Shown: positions 22,901 through 33,141 of the stretch, piece by piece
How the letters are laid out: every line of letters begins with the position of its first letter
How positions within the stretch are numbered: the stretch's first letter is position 1
Origin: Bemisia tabaci
Lineage: Eukaryota; Arthropoda; Insecta; Hemiptera; Aleyrodidae
DNA length: 64,000 nt
Assembly: GCF_918797505.1 (NCBI RefSeq)
Contig: NC_092800.1
Span: 41,397,430 to 41,461,429 of the forward strand
Direction of reading: 5' to 3'
Notes under the pieces: model-generated
What the model was told of the DNA's origin: nothing
The model's input: only the letters and a program-made list of their open reading frames with translations
Database searches by the model: none
Position numbers and translations under genes: made by a program

Positions 22901-25487
22901 AAGCACAAAAATAGCATGAGTTTCAAAATTGACCAATTGTTGAAAAAGTTATGAAAGAGAGGTCTAATCTGAAAAAAAAAAAAAAAAAAAGAAAAGAAAA
23001 AAAAAAAAAAAAGAGGAAATCGACGGTGTAAGTCGGCAATCACATAACTCGTTTGCGGTGTCTGAAAATCTCCGCCCCTATGTTATTTTTTTAAAGGGGA
23101 ACAAATTGACATCATTCCTTGAAGTTTTTGCAGAATTTTCCTCGCACAGAGAAGAAAAATAACGGCAGTTTTAAAGAATTACCGGTGTGTAGTTTTCCGT
23201 TAAAAAAATAAAAGTATGGCAGGAAGTCTGCGACTTCGCAAACCGAGTTATGTGATTGCCAACTTACACCGTCGAAACGCTGTTACATGACATCAAAAAG
23301 CTGTACAAACTCAATAGATTACTCTAATATCAAAATTTCTCCAACTTTCCACATCAGAGAAAAATTGTAAAAAATACTACTAACTCAGCTCATACAGCAC
23401 GTTCACAAAACAAAATAAAATTTCTTTGTGTTAATCCTCGCTTTTAGTTCATAATTTCCATACTGTCTTCTCAAAAATCTAATAAAAACACCCAATACAT
23501 AAAATTGCTAAGCTAACATGTGTACTCCCTGAGTAAATAGCCACTTCTCAGTTTAGAGAATCACCGGTGATTAATAGATTGAATCATCATTACCATAATT
23601 TTCTTTCCTTTGAATTCCAGCATGATACAAGACCTTCCGACTTCTTGGCCTGCACCCCTGGGAAAATAGAAAGAAAAGCAATATGATTAATTTCCTAAAG
23701 CTTCTATTTAAATGGGGGAAAAACATCAAGATATACTACAAAGTGACTGCAGACTGTATTTAGACTAACAATCAGATCTGATATCTACAAATAAAATAGA
23801 AAAAGGAAGTAGGTAATAGTTGAGGGGCTTGGAGGAAAAGGCACATATATACAGTTTTTGCTGTATTGAGTAATACAGGTTTGAAGTTTCAAAATTACAA
23901 GATCCTTGTGGCGGAGAGAAAGTTCAAACTGACTTTTTGATGATTAAAAATTGAAATTTTGGGAGCAAATTTTTCACAAAAGATGCACTACGACTACTTT
24001 TACTTGAAATTTTTAATGACTCAATTCTATCCAAGAATGCACTTATGCGCCTTTTCCTCTATGCCCCTCAGTTCCAGATTTAGATTCAATCAGTTGCCCT
24101 AACTAGCTCTGACCAGACCATGAATGACCGTGGTTGAGACCTGTATAAATGAGAGAATTGACAAATGCAAATCAGTGACAGACATGTTTTAACAGTAGCT
24201 AATTTAACCACACATCAACCATGTAAGTCAGCAATCACATAACTCGGTTTGCCACGTTGCAGACTTCCTGTCATACTTTATTTTTAAACGGAAAACTACT
24301 CAGCGGCAATTGTTTAAAACTGCTGTGATTTTTCTTCTCTGTGCAAAGAAAATTCTGCAAAAACTTCAAGGAATGATGTCAATTTGTTCTCCTTTAAAAA
24401 ATAACAGAGAGGCAAAGATTTTCACACACCGCAAACGAGATATGTTATTGCAGGCTTACGTCATCGATATGAATGGAGGTAATAGCAAAAGGGTAATAAA
24501 ACTGCCGTCATTTACAATGTACCATTGCAAATATTCATGCAGTAGCTACTGAACTCCTTAATTCGTTTGTTGACTTTTCTCTTGTTTACAGTTGTATTCA
24601 GGAGAAACTTTGGTACTTGGGCTGCTCCGTAAATGCAACGCAGGCCCACTCTCAAAGAGCTATGGCACCTCGGAATCTGGGCTGCAACTCACCACCGACG
24701 CTAGCGCTAACGCTTGCGTCAGTAAACACTCATCAACCGGATACATATAATTACCGGAGTTTTATAATTTGTATTACTTATTCTTGTTTTTTGAGAGGAA
24801 AATTTTAATGAATATTTTTGTAAAATAGTAGTTGGTTCTTTAGATATATGCTAATTAGAAACATAAAAAAAAATTAACCTAACCTAACCTAACCTTACCT
24901 AACCTAACCTAACCTAACCTAACCACCCGAGGGATGCCTTACGTGGCGTAACCTAACTAATGGGTCTGTTACGTTAGGTTACGTTGCGTTAGGTAAGGTT
25001 ACGTTAGGTTACGTTACGCCACTCAGGCTTGTAGGGTAAGATCCTCTAAATCCCGTCATCCTAAAAAGAACAACGTCATCCTGAAAAGGATAACGTCATC
25101 CTAAAAAGGAGATAACGTACGGAAACGGTACGGTACGGTACGGAACGGATTGAATCAGCCCAGGTACCGAAGTGTCTCGGAGGAGGGGTCAACGGGTCTG
25201 CAGAGAAAGAGTGGAGTGGCTGCGAGGAGCAGCCCATGTACCGAAGTACACCCTTCAATCTTATCTTGATTCTCGAAACATATAAAAATGCAAGAAATGA
25301 GTCTGTGGTTCTTCAATCACTTCATACAAGTTTGTCAACCACTCTGCCAAGCACTTTAACGAGAAACCTAACGGTTCTCTGTCCAATGCAGTATTATACT
25401 TACAGAAAAGTTTTAAGGTACTTACAAAGGCCTGATAGAGAGTACATCGCTTTCTTCCACAGGCACATCTGATTTCTTCCTCGACAT
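7911..25487 (-). CDS. CPSF3: Cleavage and polyadenylation specificity factor subunit 3 (CPSF73 endonuclease)
   Basis: Nuclear metallo-beta-lactamase/beta-CASP nuclease that cuts pre-mRNA at the poly(A) site and histone pre-mRNA 3' ends. Sixteen exons (minus strand, 5' to 3'): 25426-25487, 23594-23657, 22492-22589, 21900-22028, 20861-21038, 20183-20272, 19574-19724, 18174-18349, 17238-17367, 14432-14607, 13137-13289, 12742-12850, 10780-10967, 9700-9837, 9109-9231, 7911-8006. They total 2061 nt, giving 686 residues (human 684). Every phase matches. Zinc and catalytic residues: D44 (LDCGIHPG), H75/H77/D79/H80 (HFHLDH), H162 (NAGHVLGA), D183 (YTGDFSRQ), E208 (EATYGTH), H400 (SFSAHTDY), H422 (VHGEQNE). 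Relative to human numbering they are shifted by +4. The start is the ATG of MSRKKSDV, the only one upstream of [14 protein letters not shown]. Intron 14 has a GC donor. Introns 1, 2, 7, 9 and 12 carry transposons. I consider the identification essentially certain. Confidence 0.97.
11571..12528 (+). mobile_element. Non-autonomous mariner element in CPSF3 intron 12
   Basis: TA dinucleotides (11569-11570 and 12529-12530) flank inverted ends caaggtctgttagattag and its complement. Similarity continues for about 90 bp inward. Inside is a decayed transposase segment. At under 1 kb it is shorter than the usual ~1.3 kb for mariner. One isolated end of the same family lies at 57841-57940. Confidence 0.88.
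11883..12385 (+). pseudogene. Mariner transposase relic
   Basis: One reading gives [18 protein letters not shown] and, further on, [13 protein letters not shown], the N-terminal helix-turn-helix part of mariner/SETMAR-type transposases. In another frame follow [30 protein letters not shown] and [11 protein letters not shown], the early catalytic domain around the first catalytic Asp; the usual GDET is GNNT, so that Asp is replaced. Stops and frame changes separate the blocks. The C-terminal catalytic part is missing. It is on the strand opposite to CPSF3. Confidence 0.87.
15315..17123. mobile_element. 1.8 kb near-perfect palindrome (TA-flanked foldback) in CPSF3 intron 9
   Basis: Ends cagggttattcaaaagttac and complement are flanked by TA. 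Arms are about 828 bp each (15315-16142 and 16296-17123) and mirror exactly about position 16219, with almost no substitutions and no net indel. The ~150-bp loop is itself a diverged copy of arm sequence, because each arm holds sub-repeats of about 170-180 bp (markers gagcgggtaaaaaccggg and caacgtttcaaggg). A 144-codon open frame lies in each arm, but it contains runs of C/G and no recognisable domain, so I do not call it a gene. Confidence 0.9.
17451..17804. other. CPSF3 intron 8 segment with an unrecognised 117-codon open frame
   Basis: A minus-strand frame of 117 codons lies between exons 8 and 9. It has no motif I recognise and is not needed for the CPSF3 reading frame. It is probably chance or an old repeat. 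Confidence 0.2.
18853..19469. mobile_element. 617-bp inverted-repeat element in CPSF3 intron 7
   Basis: Arms of about 260 bp start gggcctgttgcaaacttttg and return as its complement, with frequent mismatches, so it is older than the 15.3 kb palindrome. The centre holds ggccgacgccagtcc-like sequence. Non-coding. Confidence 0.8.
22970..23012. repeat. Poly-A/purine tract
   Basis: About 40 bases of almost pure A with a few G, directly beside the 255-bp MITE at 23020. Confidence 0.9.
23020..23274. mobile_element. 255-bp MITE, family 1, in CPSF3 intron 2
   Basis: Ends tcgacggtgtaagtcggc and complement. Its length equals that of the copies at 2030 and 38690. Internal conserved words include caaattgacatcattcc and gaagtctgcgacttcgc. 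Confidence 0.88.
24216..24466. mobile_element. Degenerate family 1 MITE, reverse orientation, in CPSF3 intron 1
   Basis: Shares cttcctgtcatacttt and ggaatgatgtcaatttg with the other copies, in reverse orientation. The terminal tcga bases are decayed. Confidence 0.7.
24876..25019. repeat. Interstitial telomere-type (CCTAA)n / (TTAGG)n block
   Basis: About nine CCTAA units (one variant CCTTA) at 24876-24925. After a short gap they are followed by degenerate TTAGG-like units (gttaggttacgttgcgttagg) in the opposite orientation to 25019. TTAGG is the common insect telomere unit. The block lies inside CPSF3 intron 1. Confidence 0.85.
25060..25145. repeat. Short tandem repeats: 21-bp and 5-bp units
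   Basis: Three copies of a unit of about 21 bp containing gtcatcctaaaaagg are followed by a run of acggt (three to four units). Confidence 0.8.
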
Positions 25488-26513
25488 TGTCGCAAATAGT
25501 AAGTTTCAACTTTCGTAAGGTTAATTCGGTTTCATGAGATTAAGCCCTCTGACAGGTAGTAAATTACTTAAATTGGTTGGTGATGAGTTTGATCATACGT
25601 TTAACATGTTATTTAGGCAAGTCAATGTGATAGTTCGCTTAAAACAAAGTCGATTGAGTTGAGTATAGCGAGCAGAGTCAGTTGCATTGACATCAGGAGT
25701 ATGAAACAAATTAGGGCACAGGAGTACAGCATTTTTCACTGACGGATACTAGGGACGACAAAGGCACTCTTCATTTTCGATAAACTGGTGAAAAAAAGAG
25801 TAAATCAGCGTGAGAAAGCCAAGGCAATAGATTTATACCGGCTGAAAAGTTTATTTCCGAATTTTGTAAACAGACTCGTGCTGATAAGTTTGGTTAGGTT
25901 AGAGGTTACAGATGCACGGCAACGCCAATTGCATCGAAAATCCGATCGGCGGGAAGTTTAAAATAACGCACGTGGAATAAGAGAGCGTAACCGTTGGTAG
26001 GAGGGGAAACGAATGACGAAAAAAAGCGACTTTGGCTAAATCATTGCAATCCTAACCAAGCTGCCCTTACGCTAATCAATTTTATTTATTTGTTCTAATT
26101 CATCCCTTACATTTATTCATCCATGAATTACTTGCTTGACGTACAAATTCCTGCTTACACAAATAAGGCAATTTTGAAGCACATTACCTACTTATCCCGC
26201 ACTGAGACTTATTTTAGAGTGAAAATCAAAGAATTTCACGACCTACGCCTATCTGCAGCCAAATATGGCTGATTATCATTCTCGAAGAATTACTTGAGCA
26301 CGCCATATGCTAACTTTTTCGGCGAAATGCGGCGAATTTTTTTAAAGCTTGCTTAAAGTTCAATTTTCATCTTTTTGAAATAGGTATAACTTTAGAGTTA
26401 CGTGGCAGCCTTCAGATTTGATATAATTTCAATTATTACCAGTGCAAATGTTCCTCAGAGTCTAAAAAATAAGTTTCAGGCATTAAAATTTACATGCAAA
26501 AATCTCACAATAA
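25488..26513. other. CPSF3 5' flank
   Basis: The presumed promoter and 5' UTR of CPSF3 (minus strand). I see no TATA box at an obvious place and no coding sequence. The rest is unremarkable AT-rich DNA up to the hAT-like element. Confidence 0.4.
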
Positions 26514-26521
26514 AATACAAG

Positions 26522-27893
26522 CAGGGTCGGACTGGCTCGCATCTGAGGGCGTATACCCTTGGCTGGTTAAAGGAGCGTAATGTGATATTTCCTGATGAGG
26601 CAAGAAAATTTTGGCGAAGCAGCACAAGTTTACGCTATTTCAGGTTCTAAGTTTATTAATTGTACAGAGGAAAAATTGTAAAATTGAACGCATTGAAGTG
26701 ACCGGCAGACTTCTGAAATTAAAGAAAACAAAAAAAATTAAAGCCAGTAGACGCAACCAAGCACCATTATTTCCATAAGAACCGTGTCAGTGCTGCGGTT
26801 TAAACTTTTCTCCCGAATCTGAACGACACTTCATTGGCAGCATATTGCAGGGCATTGAGAACTCACGCTTGTCATCGCGCCTTCAATTTTTCAGATGCAG
26901 CAAGGACGTCCATCAAGTACGAATAGTTGTATCTCTGCGCAGTCGTTAACGCGCATCCTTTCCCTCGCTTTATTTCCATATTGTGTTTGTTTCCGTTTGT
27001 CTTATTCGTAATGGTGCTTCAAGCACTACGTGAATAACACAGCCGAAAGTAGGAGAGATGTATTCGGGCCTCTTTTTTAACTTTCCTCCCAAATCTGAGC
27101 GACACCTCATTGGCAGCATATTGCAGAGCATTGAGAACTCACGCTTCTCGTCATCGCGCCTTCAATTTTTCAGATGCAGCACGGATGTCCATCAAGTACG
27201 AATAGTTGTATCTCTGCGCCGTCATTAACGCGCATCCTTTCCCTCGCTTTATTTCCATGTTGTGTTTGTTTCCGTTTGTCTTATTTGTAATGTTGCTTTA
27301 AACTAGAGCAGTGCATTGCGAGTTCACGACTCACGCCATCGCATCTTGCATTATTCATATGCAATGTCGACACCCATCTTGCGAGAATAGTTGTATCGCG
27401 TTTACACTTTATATGTCTCTACTTAATTTTGAATTTCGAAGTAAATTAAGGTTAAGTTTGTCCGAGATATGCTATGGTATGTCCAAATCAATAGTCATTT
27501 TGAAAAGGAAGAAATATGTTTAAAGGTCTCTCAAGAGGTCTATAAAGTGTGCGTACGTCTAAAAATCGAACCGGCTATCGCTTCTACGGTAGTTACACAT
27601 AGAGAGTGAAGGAGGGGGATGATAAAGCGCCTGTGTGTCAACAAAAAGGTGACAATTTCACAGAAAAGTTTGTACGCTTCAGAAAGTAGTTCTTGGACCT
27701 CTGTTCACCTCTATGCGTAAAAGCACCTCTCTTAACTCCTAACTCTCTCTTCTTCCGTTCATTTTAAGAAATTTTCCGCATATATTCTCGGTCGTAATTT
27801 TTTTTTTCTCTTCTTATTTTGCTATCTGTCAGAGGGGCGCCAAGGGGGCGTATCTGCCAATGCCAGATTAGCCTTATGGCCAGTCCGAGCCTG
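26522..27893. mobile_element. hAT-like non-autonomous transposon with 8-bp target duplication
   Basis: Inverted ends cagggtcggactggc and (complement of) gccagtccgagcctg. The flanks aatacaag (26514-26521) and aatacatg (27894-27901) agree at 7 of 8 bases, the 8-bp duplication typical of hAT. No transposase is recognisable. The interior contains a tandem duplication. Confidence 0.8.
26805..27300. repeat. Tandem duplication of a ~275-bp unit
   Basis: 26805-27025 and 27080-27300 share long blocks such as ggcagcatattgcag and tcgtaatg/ttgtaatg ends, with few differences. A weaker third partial copy follows to about 27400. The words gaatagttgtatc and ccttcaat link it loosely to the family at 41882. 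Confidence 0.85.
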
Positions 27894-28121
27894 AATACAT
27901 GGGTCGAAAAGATTTTGACGAAGCAAGTGTGACAATTTCAGGAACAGCGGAATCTGCCACATTCGAGGAGATCTAGGATAAAAATTGGAGGAAAAAAATT
28001 GAAAATACATGCTAGATTCGTAAAGTATGAACCCTTAGGAACATTTCATGCCCATTCCGGCCGGATACAAAATTAGTGCCCATGTCCCATGTCCGATCTC
28101 TGCTGCCAATTTCGTTACATA

Positions 28122-28686
28122 CAGGGTGAGCGAAAAGTCCCCGGCCCCCCCTCTAACTTTTGAACGAATTGAGCTAGGGAAATGAAACTTTGGGAATGTT
28201 CCTATCTCAAAGGGGACCATCTTTTGAGGGGGTCAAAATTTTGGTCCCCCCCTCAGGGGGGGACAGGGGCCCCCAACTTTTTTTTTCAAATAGCAACCCC
28301 TAACTTGTGATACCTCATTCGAAAGAGCATAAAAAACTAAGAATTTTGGCGCAAACCGCAGATCAATAACCGGATAATTTGAACCGGAGTTATGCTTTTT
28401 TGAAAATAGGTCAAATTTGACCTTTGACCTATCATAACTCGGTCAAAAATTGAGTTATTGATCTGCGGTTTGCGCCAAAATTCTTAGTTTTTTATGCTCT
28501 TTCGAATGAAGTATCACAAGATAGGGGTTGCTATTTGAAAAAAAAAGTTGGGTTCCAAAAAATTGGAAAATTTTGACCCCCTCAAAAGATGGTCCCCTTT
28601 GAGATAGGAACATTCTCAAAGTTTCATTTCCCTAGCTCAATTCGTTCAAAAGTTAGAGGGGGGTCGGGGACTTTTCGCTCACCCTG
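28122..28686. mobile_element. TA-flanked palindromic element, 565 bp
   Basis: Ends cagggtgagcgaaaagtccc and complement, each flanked by TA. The arms mirror about position 28404. It resembles the 15315 palindrome in its caggg ends, TA target and runs of C/G, but the sequence differs. Confidence 0.88.
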
Positions 28687-28774
28687 TAGTGTGCTCCGCG
28701 GTCTTAGCTTAGAAAATACAGGTATAAAATTTATTTCATGAAAACCTGCAGTGTTGCACATTTTTGAATTATTT

Positions 28775-30155
28775 CCCTGGTAAAAATGGCAAGTGCTCAG
28801 ATCAGTAGCACTTGCCTTTGGAACAGACCTAAGCACTGATGTCAGTGCTGCCGGGCGCTGATCTGCTACCTCAGTGTTAGGTCTGTTCCAAAGGCAAGTG
28901 CCTCTGATGTAAGTGGCACTGACCTAAGTGTCTCAGACGTAAGCGGAGTGGAAACTCCCAGAAATACTGTACAGGCAAAAATTTCGTTAATTACCGATTT
29001 GCCAGGTACGTTAAGTCACCATTTGACGATCAGGGAGGGCTGCTGTTAGTTTTCAATCCCAAGCAAGTATCACAATCTTCAGGGGACATCGCTCGTTCCC
29101 ATGCGGTCTCCAATCTAAGTACTAACTACGCCCGACGTAACTTAACTTCGGTGATCGTTCTAGCGATTGAACCACTACACTACCTGCGCGTGTACGTTTT
29201 AGGGGCGTAATTTTACCATTTCAGGGCCCCCATTGGGGTAATTTTGCCAGCAAATGATGATTTTGTCTTTGAATGTGAATCCGATACTTAATTTTTCTAT
29301 TATTCTTTTTTAATCAATCAACATGTAAATGAAGTTTTGTAAGTTACGTTTCTTTGAAAAAAAAAATGGATCGCACTAAAATTCAAAATTAAAGCTAATG
29401 ATGCAAAAAAAATAATGAAAGTTGAAATTATACAAAAAATATAAATTAGCAGATACAAAAATTGAAAGTAAAGGAGTAAAAAAGTTAGAAAAGAATTGAA
29501 AATAAAGTAGGAAATTTTTAAAAAAAATTGAGACTGAAACATTTTAAAAACAGTTAAAACTGAAAAAAATTAAAACAAATTTAAAACTATTTTTTTTTAT
29601 AAAAAAATAATAATGCTTAAATAAATATATCTAAATACATATTTTAGCGGTGATAATATTTTTATCGATCTCATTTTTTGTTGTGTTTTATTATTTAAGT
29701 GCCATCTTAAACGAATAGGGTAAAACAAATTATTCAAGAGTGTGGCTACTTAAACTAGTTTTCCTTCCCTCTTAGAAAATCCCACCTTCTACAAAATATG
29801 CCTCTCTGAAAGATAAAGTTTGTGGTCCCCGTGTCCCGAGGAAATATTCCCCCACGAAAATGAAATAGGGTGGGGGAAGGAGGAGCCATCTCTACTTTTT
29901 GGGAGTGAGTGCGGTTCGATTAAGATTGATGTCAGATGAACCAAGTCCTGACCTCAGTCCCGCTTACCTCAGAGACATCTCTGCACTTAGGCAAGTCTTT
30001 CTCCCGACGTCAGTGCCTCTTACCTCAGTGCTGACTTCTTGGGTAAGTGCCTTAACACTTACGTCAGAGAAAACTGAACTGACCTCGGCTCAGAGCAAAT
30101 TGCACTGACCTCAGTGGAAAATTCACTGACCTAACACTTGCCATTTTTACCAGGG
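28775..30155. mobile_element. 1.38 kb inverted-repeat element with ccctggtaaaaatggcaagt ends
   Basis: Left end ccctggtaaaaatggcaagt and its exact complement at the right. Both subterminal zones are rich in short motifs of the type ctgacctcagtg, cttacgtcag and taagtg, in both orientations. A second inverted repeat with the core cttgcctttggaacagac lies at 28812-28905. The middle is AT-rich and non-coding and contains the 5S-like relic. I could not assign a superfamily. Confidence 0.75.
28985..29195 (-). repeat. 5S rRNA/tRNA-like SINE relic
   Basis: On the minus strand 29097-29158 reads like the internal promoter half of 5S rRNA: cgatcaccgaagttaag, then gtcgggcgtagttagtactt, then gagaccgcatgggaa. 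These correspond to box A, the intermediate element and box C. Just before it is gtagtgtagtggttcaatcg, which resembles a tRNA-type A box. Full 5S rRNA (about 120 nt, both strands of helix I) is not present, so this is a SINE head or pseudogene, not a working 5S gene. Confidence 0.75.
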
Positions 30156-31686
30156 TTATGAATTCGGCGAACTCAATTTGCCAAAATTCGCGGAAATAAT
30201 GATTGATTGAAATGAATAAATCCCGAAAACCACCAAGAGCCCGCGATTTCCCCATAAGCCGCCGTGTTAAATATGCCGAACGGCTCCCAGATGGTTCCCA
30301 CTTTCTGGCAGACAAGGGGCTCGGAATGACACATCCATGGATTGACTTCACCGTCGCTCCAATACATTGCGACTCTACTCATTGTACTTAGAGACTCTAA
30401 TTGTACTCTATGGTTAGAGCCTCAATGGTCGATGTACGACAACTCGACAATGTTGTAGGAGCGGCAGCGGGACCAGGACCACTGTGCGGCTGCGGCATCA
30501 CATGGCACCGGCTGTAAACGAACTCAAATATCGATGGCTCATTCCACGCGAATTGGAGCTTGTTAACCTCGATTGCAACGTTGCAAACCGCATTTAATGC
30601 GTCAATTTCGATCTTTATTTATTGAAAGATACGCACAGATTCTCTGAAAAATTAACTGTAATTTAACGAACGATTTTAATTAAAATCACGGGACATTTCG
30701 TCGCGATATTTTATTCAGTCCTATATTCCTTATTTTCTTTTTACCGAAAAAAAACCACGGTCCCTGATTCTAAATCGTAGGTATTAGGATAGTTACTTTT
30801 GTTTTGCATGGAGAGAATTAGAAGGGAGTCATAAATAATGACGCGTTGTCTAAGTGTCGCAGCGATTTTAGCGTTCGTCCCGCTCGCGAGGTTCGGCAGG
30901 GCGTGGAAGAGTCAAGACATCTTCGCAGTTTGAAACGCCTTCAATCCGGCGGAGCTGCAACATGCGTACACCCGTGGTCAAATAGTTGTATGTTACGCCT
31001 GCTGTAATAGAGAAGTTGCAGGTGTCTGAAATTTGATGAATTTCGTGTTTGAGTGGAAACTACTGAGTGAACTGAACACGAGGATACCCTTGGTTCATGA
31101 ATTGAACAATTATTGGAGAATATATGACTAAATGACCTAATAAAATACATGCGTTTAAATGGGAAATGCCGCCAGATGACGTCACTGGGCGGTGCATTTT
31201 CTCACTTTTAAATATATTTTTATACTGTTTCCCATATCAGAAAAAAATTATAAAAAATACTGGGAAATCAGCTCTTTAAGCACTTTCAGATGAAGCAATA
31301 AAACATTTTCGTGCAAAGTCTCTATTGGCACCAAAGACATAAAGACGGAGCACTAAATGCAAAAAATGAAGCTTCTAGAGCTTCTTTTCAATCACCTCTA
31401 CTATTGGCTAGAGGATTGGCGGCGGAATCGTGACAACTTTGAATTCAAATGTAGGGCGGGAACTAATAAATAAAATTGCGGAAACAAAGTATTTTAGGTT
31501 GATTTTTGCCCAAATTCAGGTACAGACTCATATTTTTTTAACTTTAGGTTAGTTTCAGTCCGTCGTTGACCGATTAATTTCATTTGGGAGTAACGTTGAT
31601 CTAGAATTGTAACGGCCTGTTTGAACCTGCAGAACCACCATGAGCAGAAGAAAAACTAACTTTATGTGAGATTACTGCCTGTTAGA
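30156..31686. other. Non-coding repeat-derived stretch
   Basis: Contains diverged pieces of the family seen at 41882: at 30420-30590 (gattgcaacgttgcaaac) and 30835-31020 (cgccttcaatccggcgg, acacccgtggtcaaatag). Short open frames at 30064-30391 lack recognisable motifs. No gene is supported. Confidence 0.5.
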
Positions 31687-31917
31687 GTCCCTTTATACTG
31701 AGAGTCAAGACAATTCGGCTCATGGATGTCACAAACGGGAATAAAGATTACAGAAATTGAACGTTTTTTGTAATCTTTGATCGGCCCATTCTCAAATGCC
31801 TTTCTCCGTTCCTCCTCTCATTCCGTTTGTTCCTTGCCGAACCCGTAATTTCCTGGTCCATTCCAGATTATAATCTTTGCAATCGGTGAAAATGTAATCT
31901 TTATTCCCGTTTGTGAC
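31687..31917. mobile_element. MITE-like inverted repeat
   Basis: gtcacaaacgggaataaag at 31728 returns as its complement ending at 31917. Just outside, gagtccctttatactgag (31686) resembles the outer inverted repeat at 33142 and 37560. Confidence 0.7.
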
Positions 31918-33141
31918 ACTATGAACTGAAGGCCTAAAATACGGGAACCAATCAGAAATGGATTCAAATTGTCTTGCTGCCTGTTACCGAGCAAAAGTAG
32001 GTGTATTATATTAGGACGCAGACCTAACTTTCTTAGTATATTCGTTTTAGGAATTTAAAATACGTTTCAAAGAAGAAATGTGCAAAAATCAAGAGGACAA
32101 GTTCAAATCAAATTTCCGTTTGCTGCCATGGATTCCCGCGCTTATTTACACACTCACACAAGCGCGCAGCGCCGAACCTAGCTTCACTTTTTCCCCGTGC
32201 TTTTAGATACGAGCGCTCCGTCTTTATGTCTTTGATTTTGATTGGCACGGCATCACCAAGCCCCGACCAAGCCTGATTGAGCGTTTTTGCAGGCAAAGAC
32301 CCCCTACGATGTGCAGGCGATCACAGAGCGGGAGTAGCTGGTGGAGCGTGCGTGCAGCTCGCTCGGACTAGCTCGGACTCCATGATTCTGCTCTGTTGCT
32401 CTCTCCTCTCCCCTACTCTTTGCTCCTAATGGCGCCAAGCACAAATTTCACTCGCGGAGAAAAATTAAACTGCTCAGGGAATTGGCATTTTTGATTGAGA
32501 TTAAATTTCTAAACGAGTCCAACCCAAGTCAACCAGGGTAATTCTCAAAATACTTTGGCAAGATATTTTTCTGATATAATTTAAGGATATAATAGAATTA
32601 TTGACATAATTATTATGATATAATTTATTTAAGGATTGAGGATGGAGAATCTTTAGAATTTATGGAGAAATCACAAGCTTGTGTGGGGGCCCCAGCGTTC
32701 TGAGGCATTGAAATTAATCTTAAACGTACCTATTTACATTTTGAATTTTGGTGGAAAATACGGGGGGGAGGGGGGCTTTAATTTATATCTAAGCCATGTA
32801 TGTTTGATTAGAGGATTTACTTATTGCTAAATAGGCAGAGGATGCCAGATGATAAGGGATGAGTTTGAGGATTGTATGCGCACAAGGTATAAATGTTTTC
32901 AGGATAAAGCTATGGCAGCTAAAAACTAAGATAGCATCCTTCCTTCCTTATTGGAATCAGGCGTAGATCTCAGGAAAAATTTAAAAAATAAAAGGAGGCT
33001 ATCTACGTGTGGGAGAAACACACAAGTTACTTAGAGTTAAATTTTAGGTAAAAAAGATGTGTAGTTGGTCGGTAAAGACGCAGAGTTGTACTTACGTATT
33101 TGCCAGGCTGTGTACATGCATGCAGCACCCACTGCAGCCTC
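31918..33141. other. Unassigned non-coding stretch
   Basis: No gene seen. At 32284-32318 a 35-bp block (core caggcaaagaccccctacga) recurs inverted at 38262-38296. A compositionally distinct CG/CT-rich patch lies at 32330-32420. Confidence 0.4.

Noticed and set aside
28985..29195. Functional 5S rRNA gene
   Set aside because: Only the internal promoter half matches; the terminal helix and a T-run terminator at the right distance are lacking.
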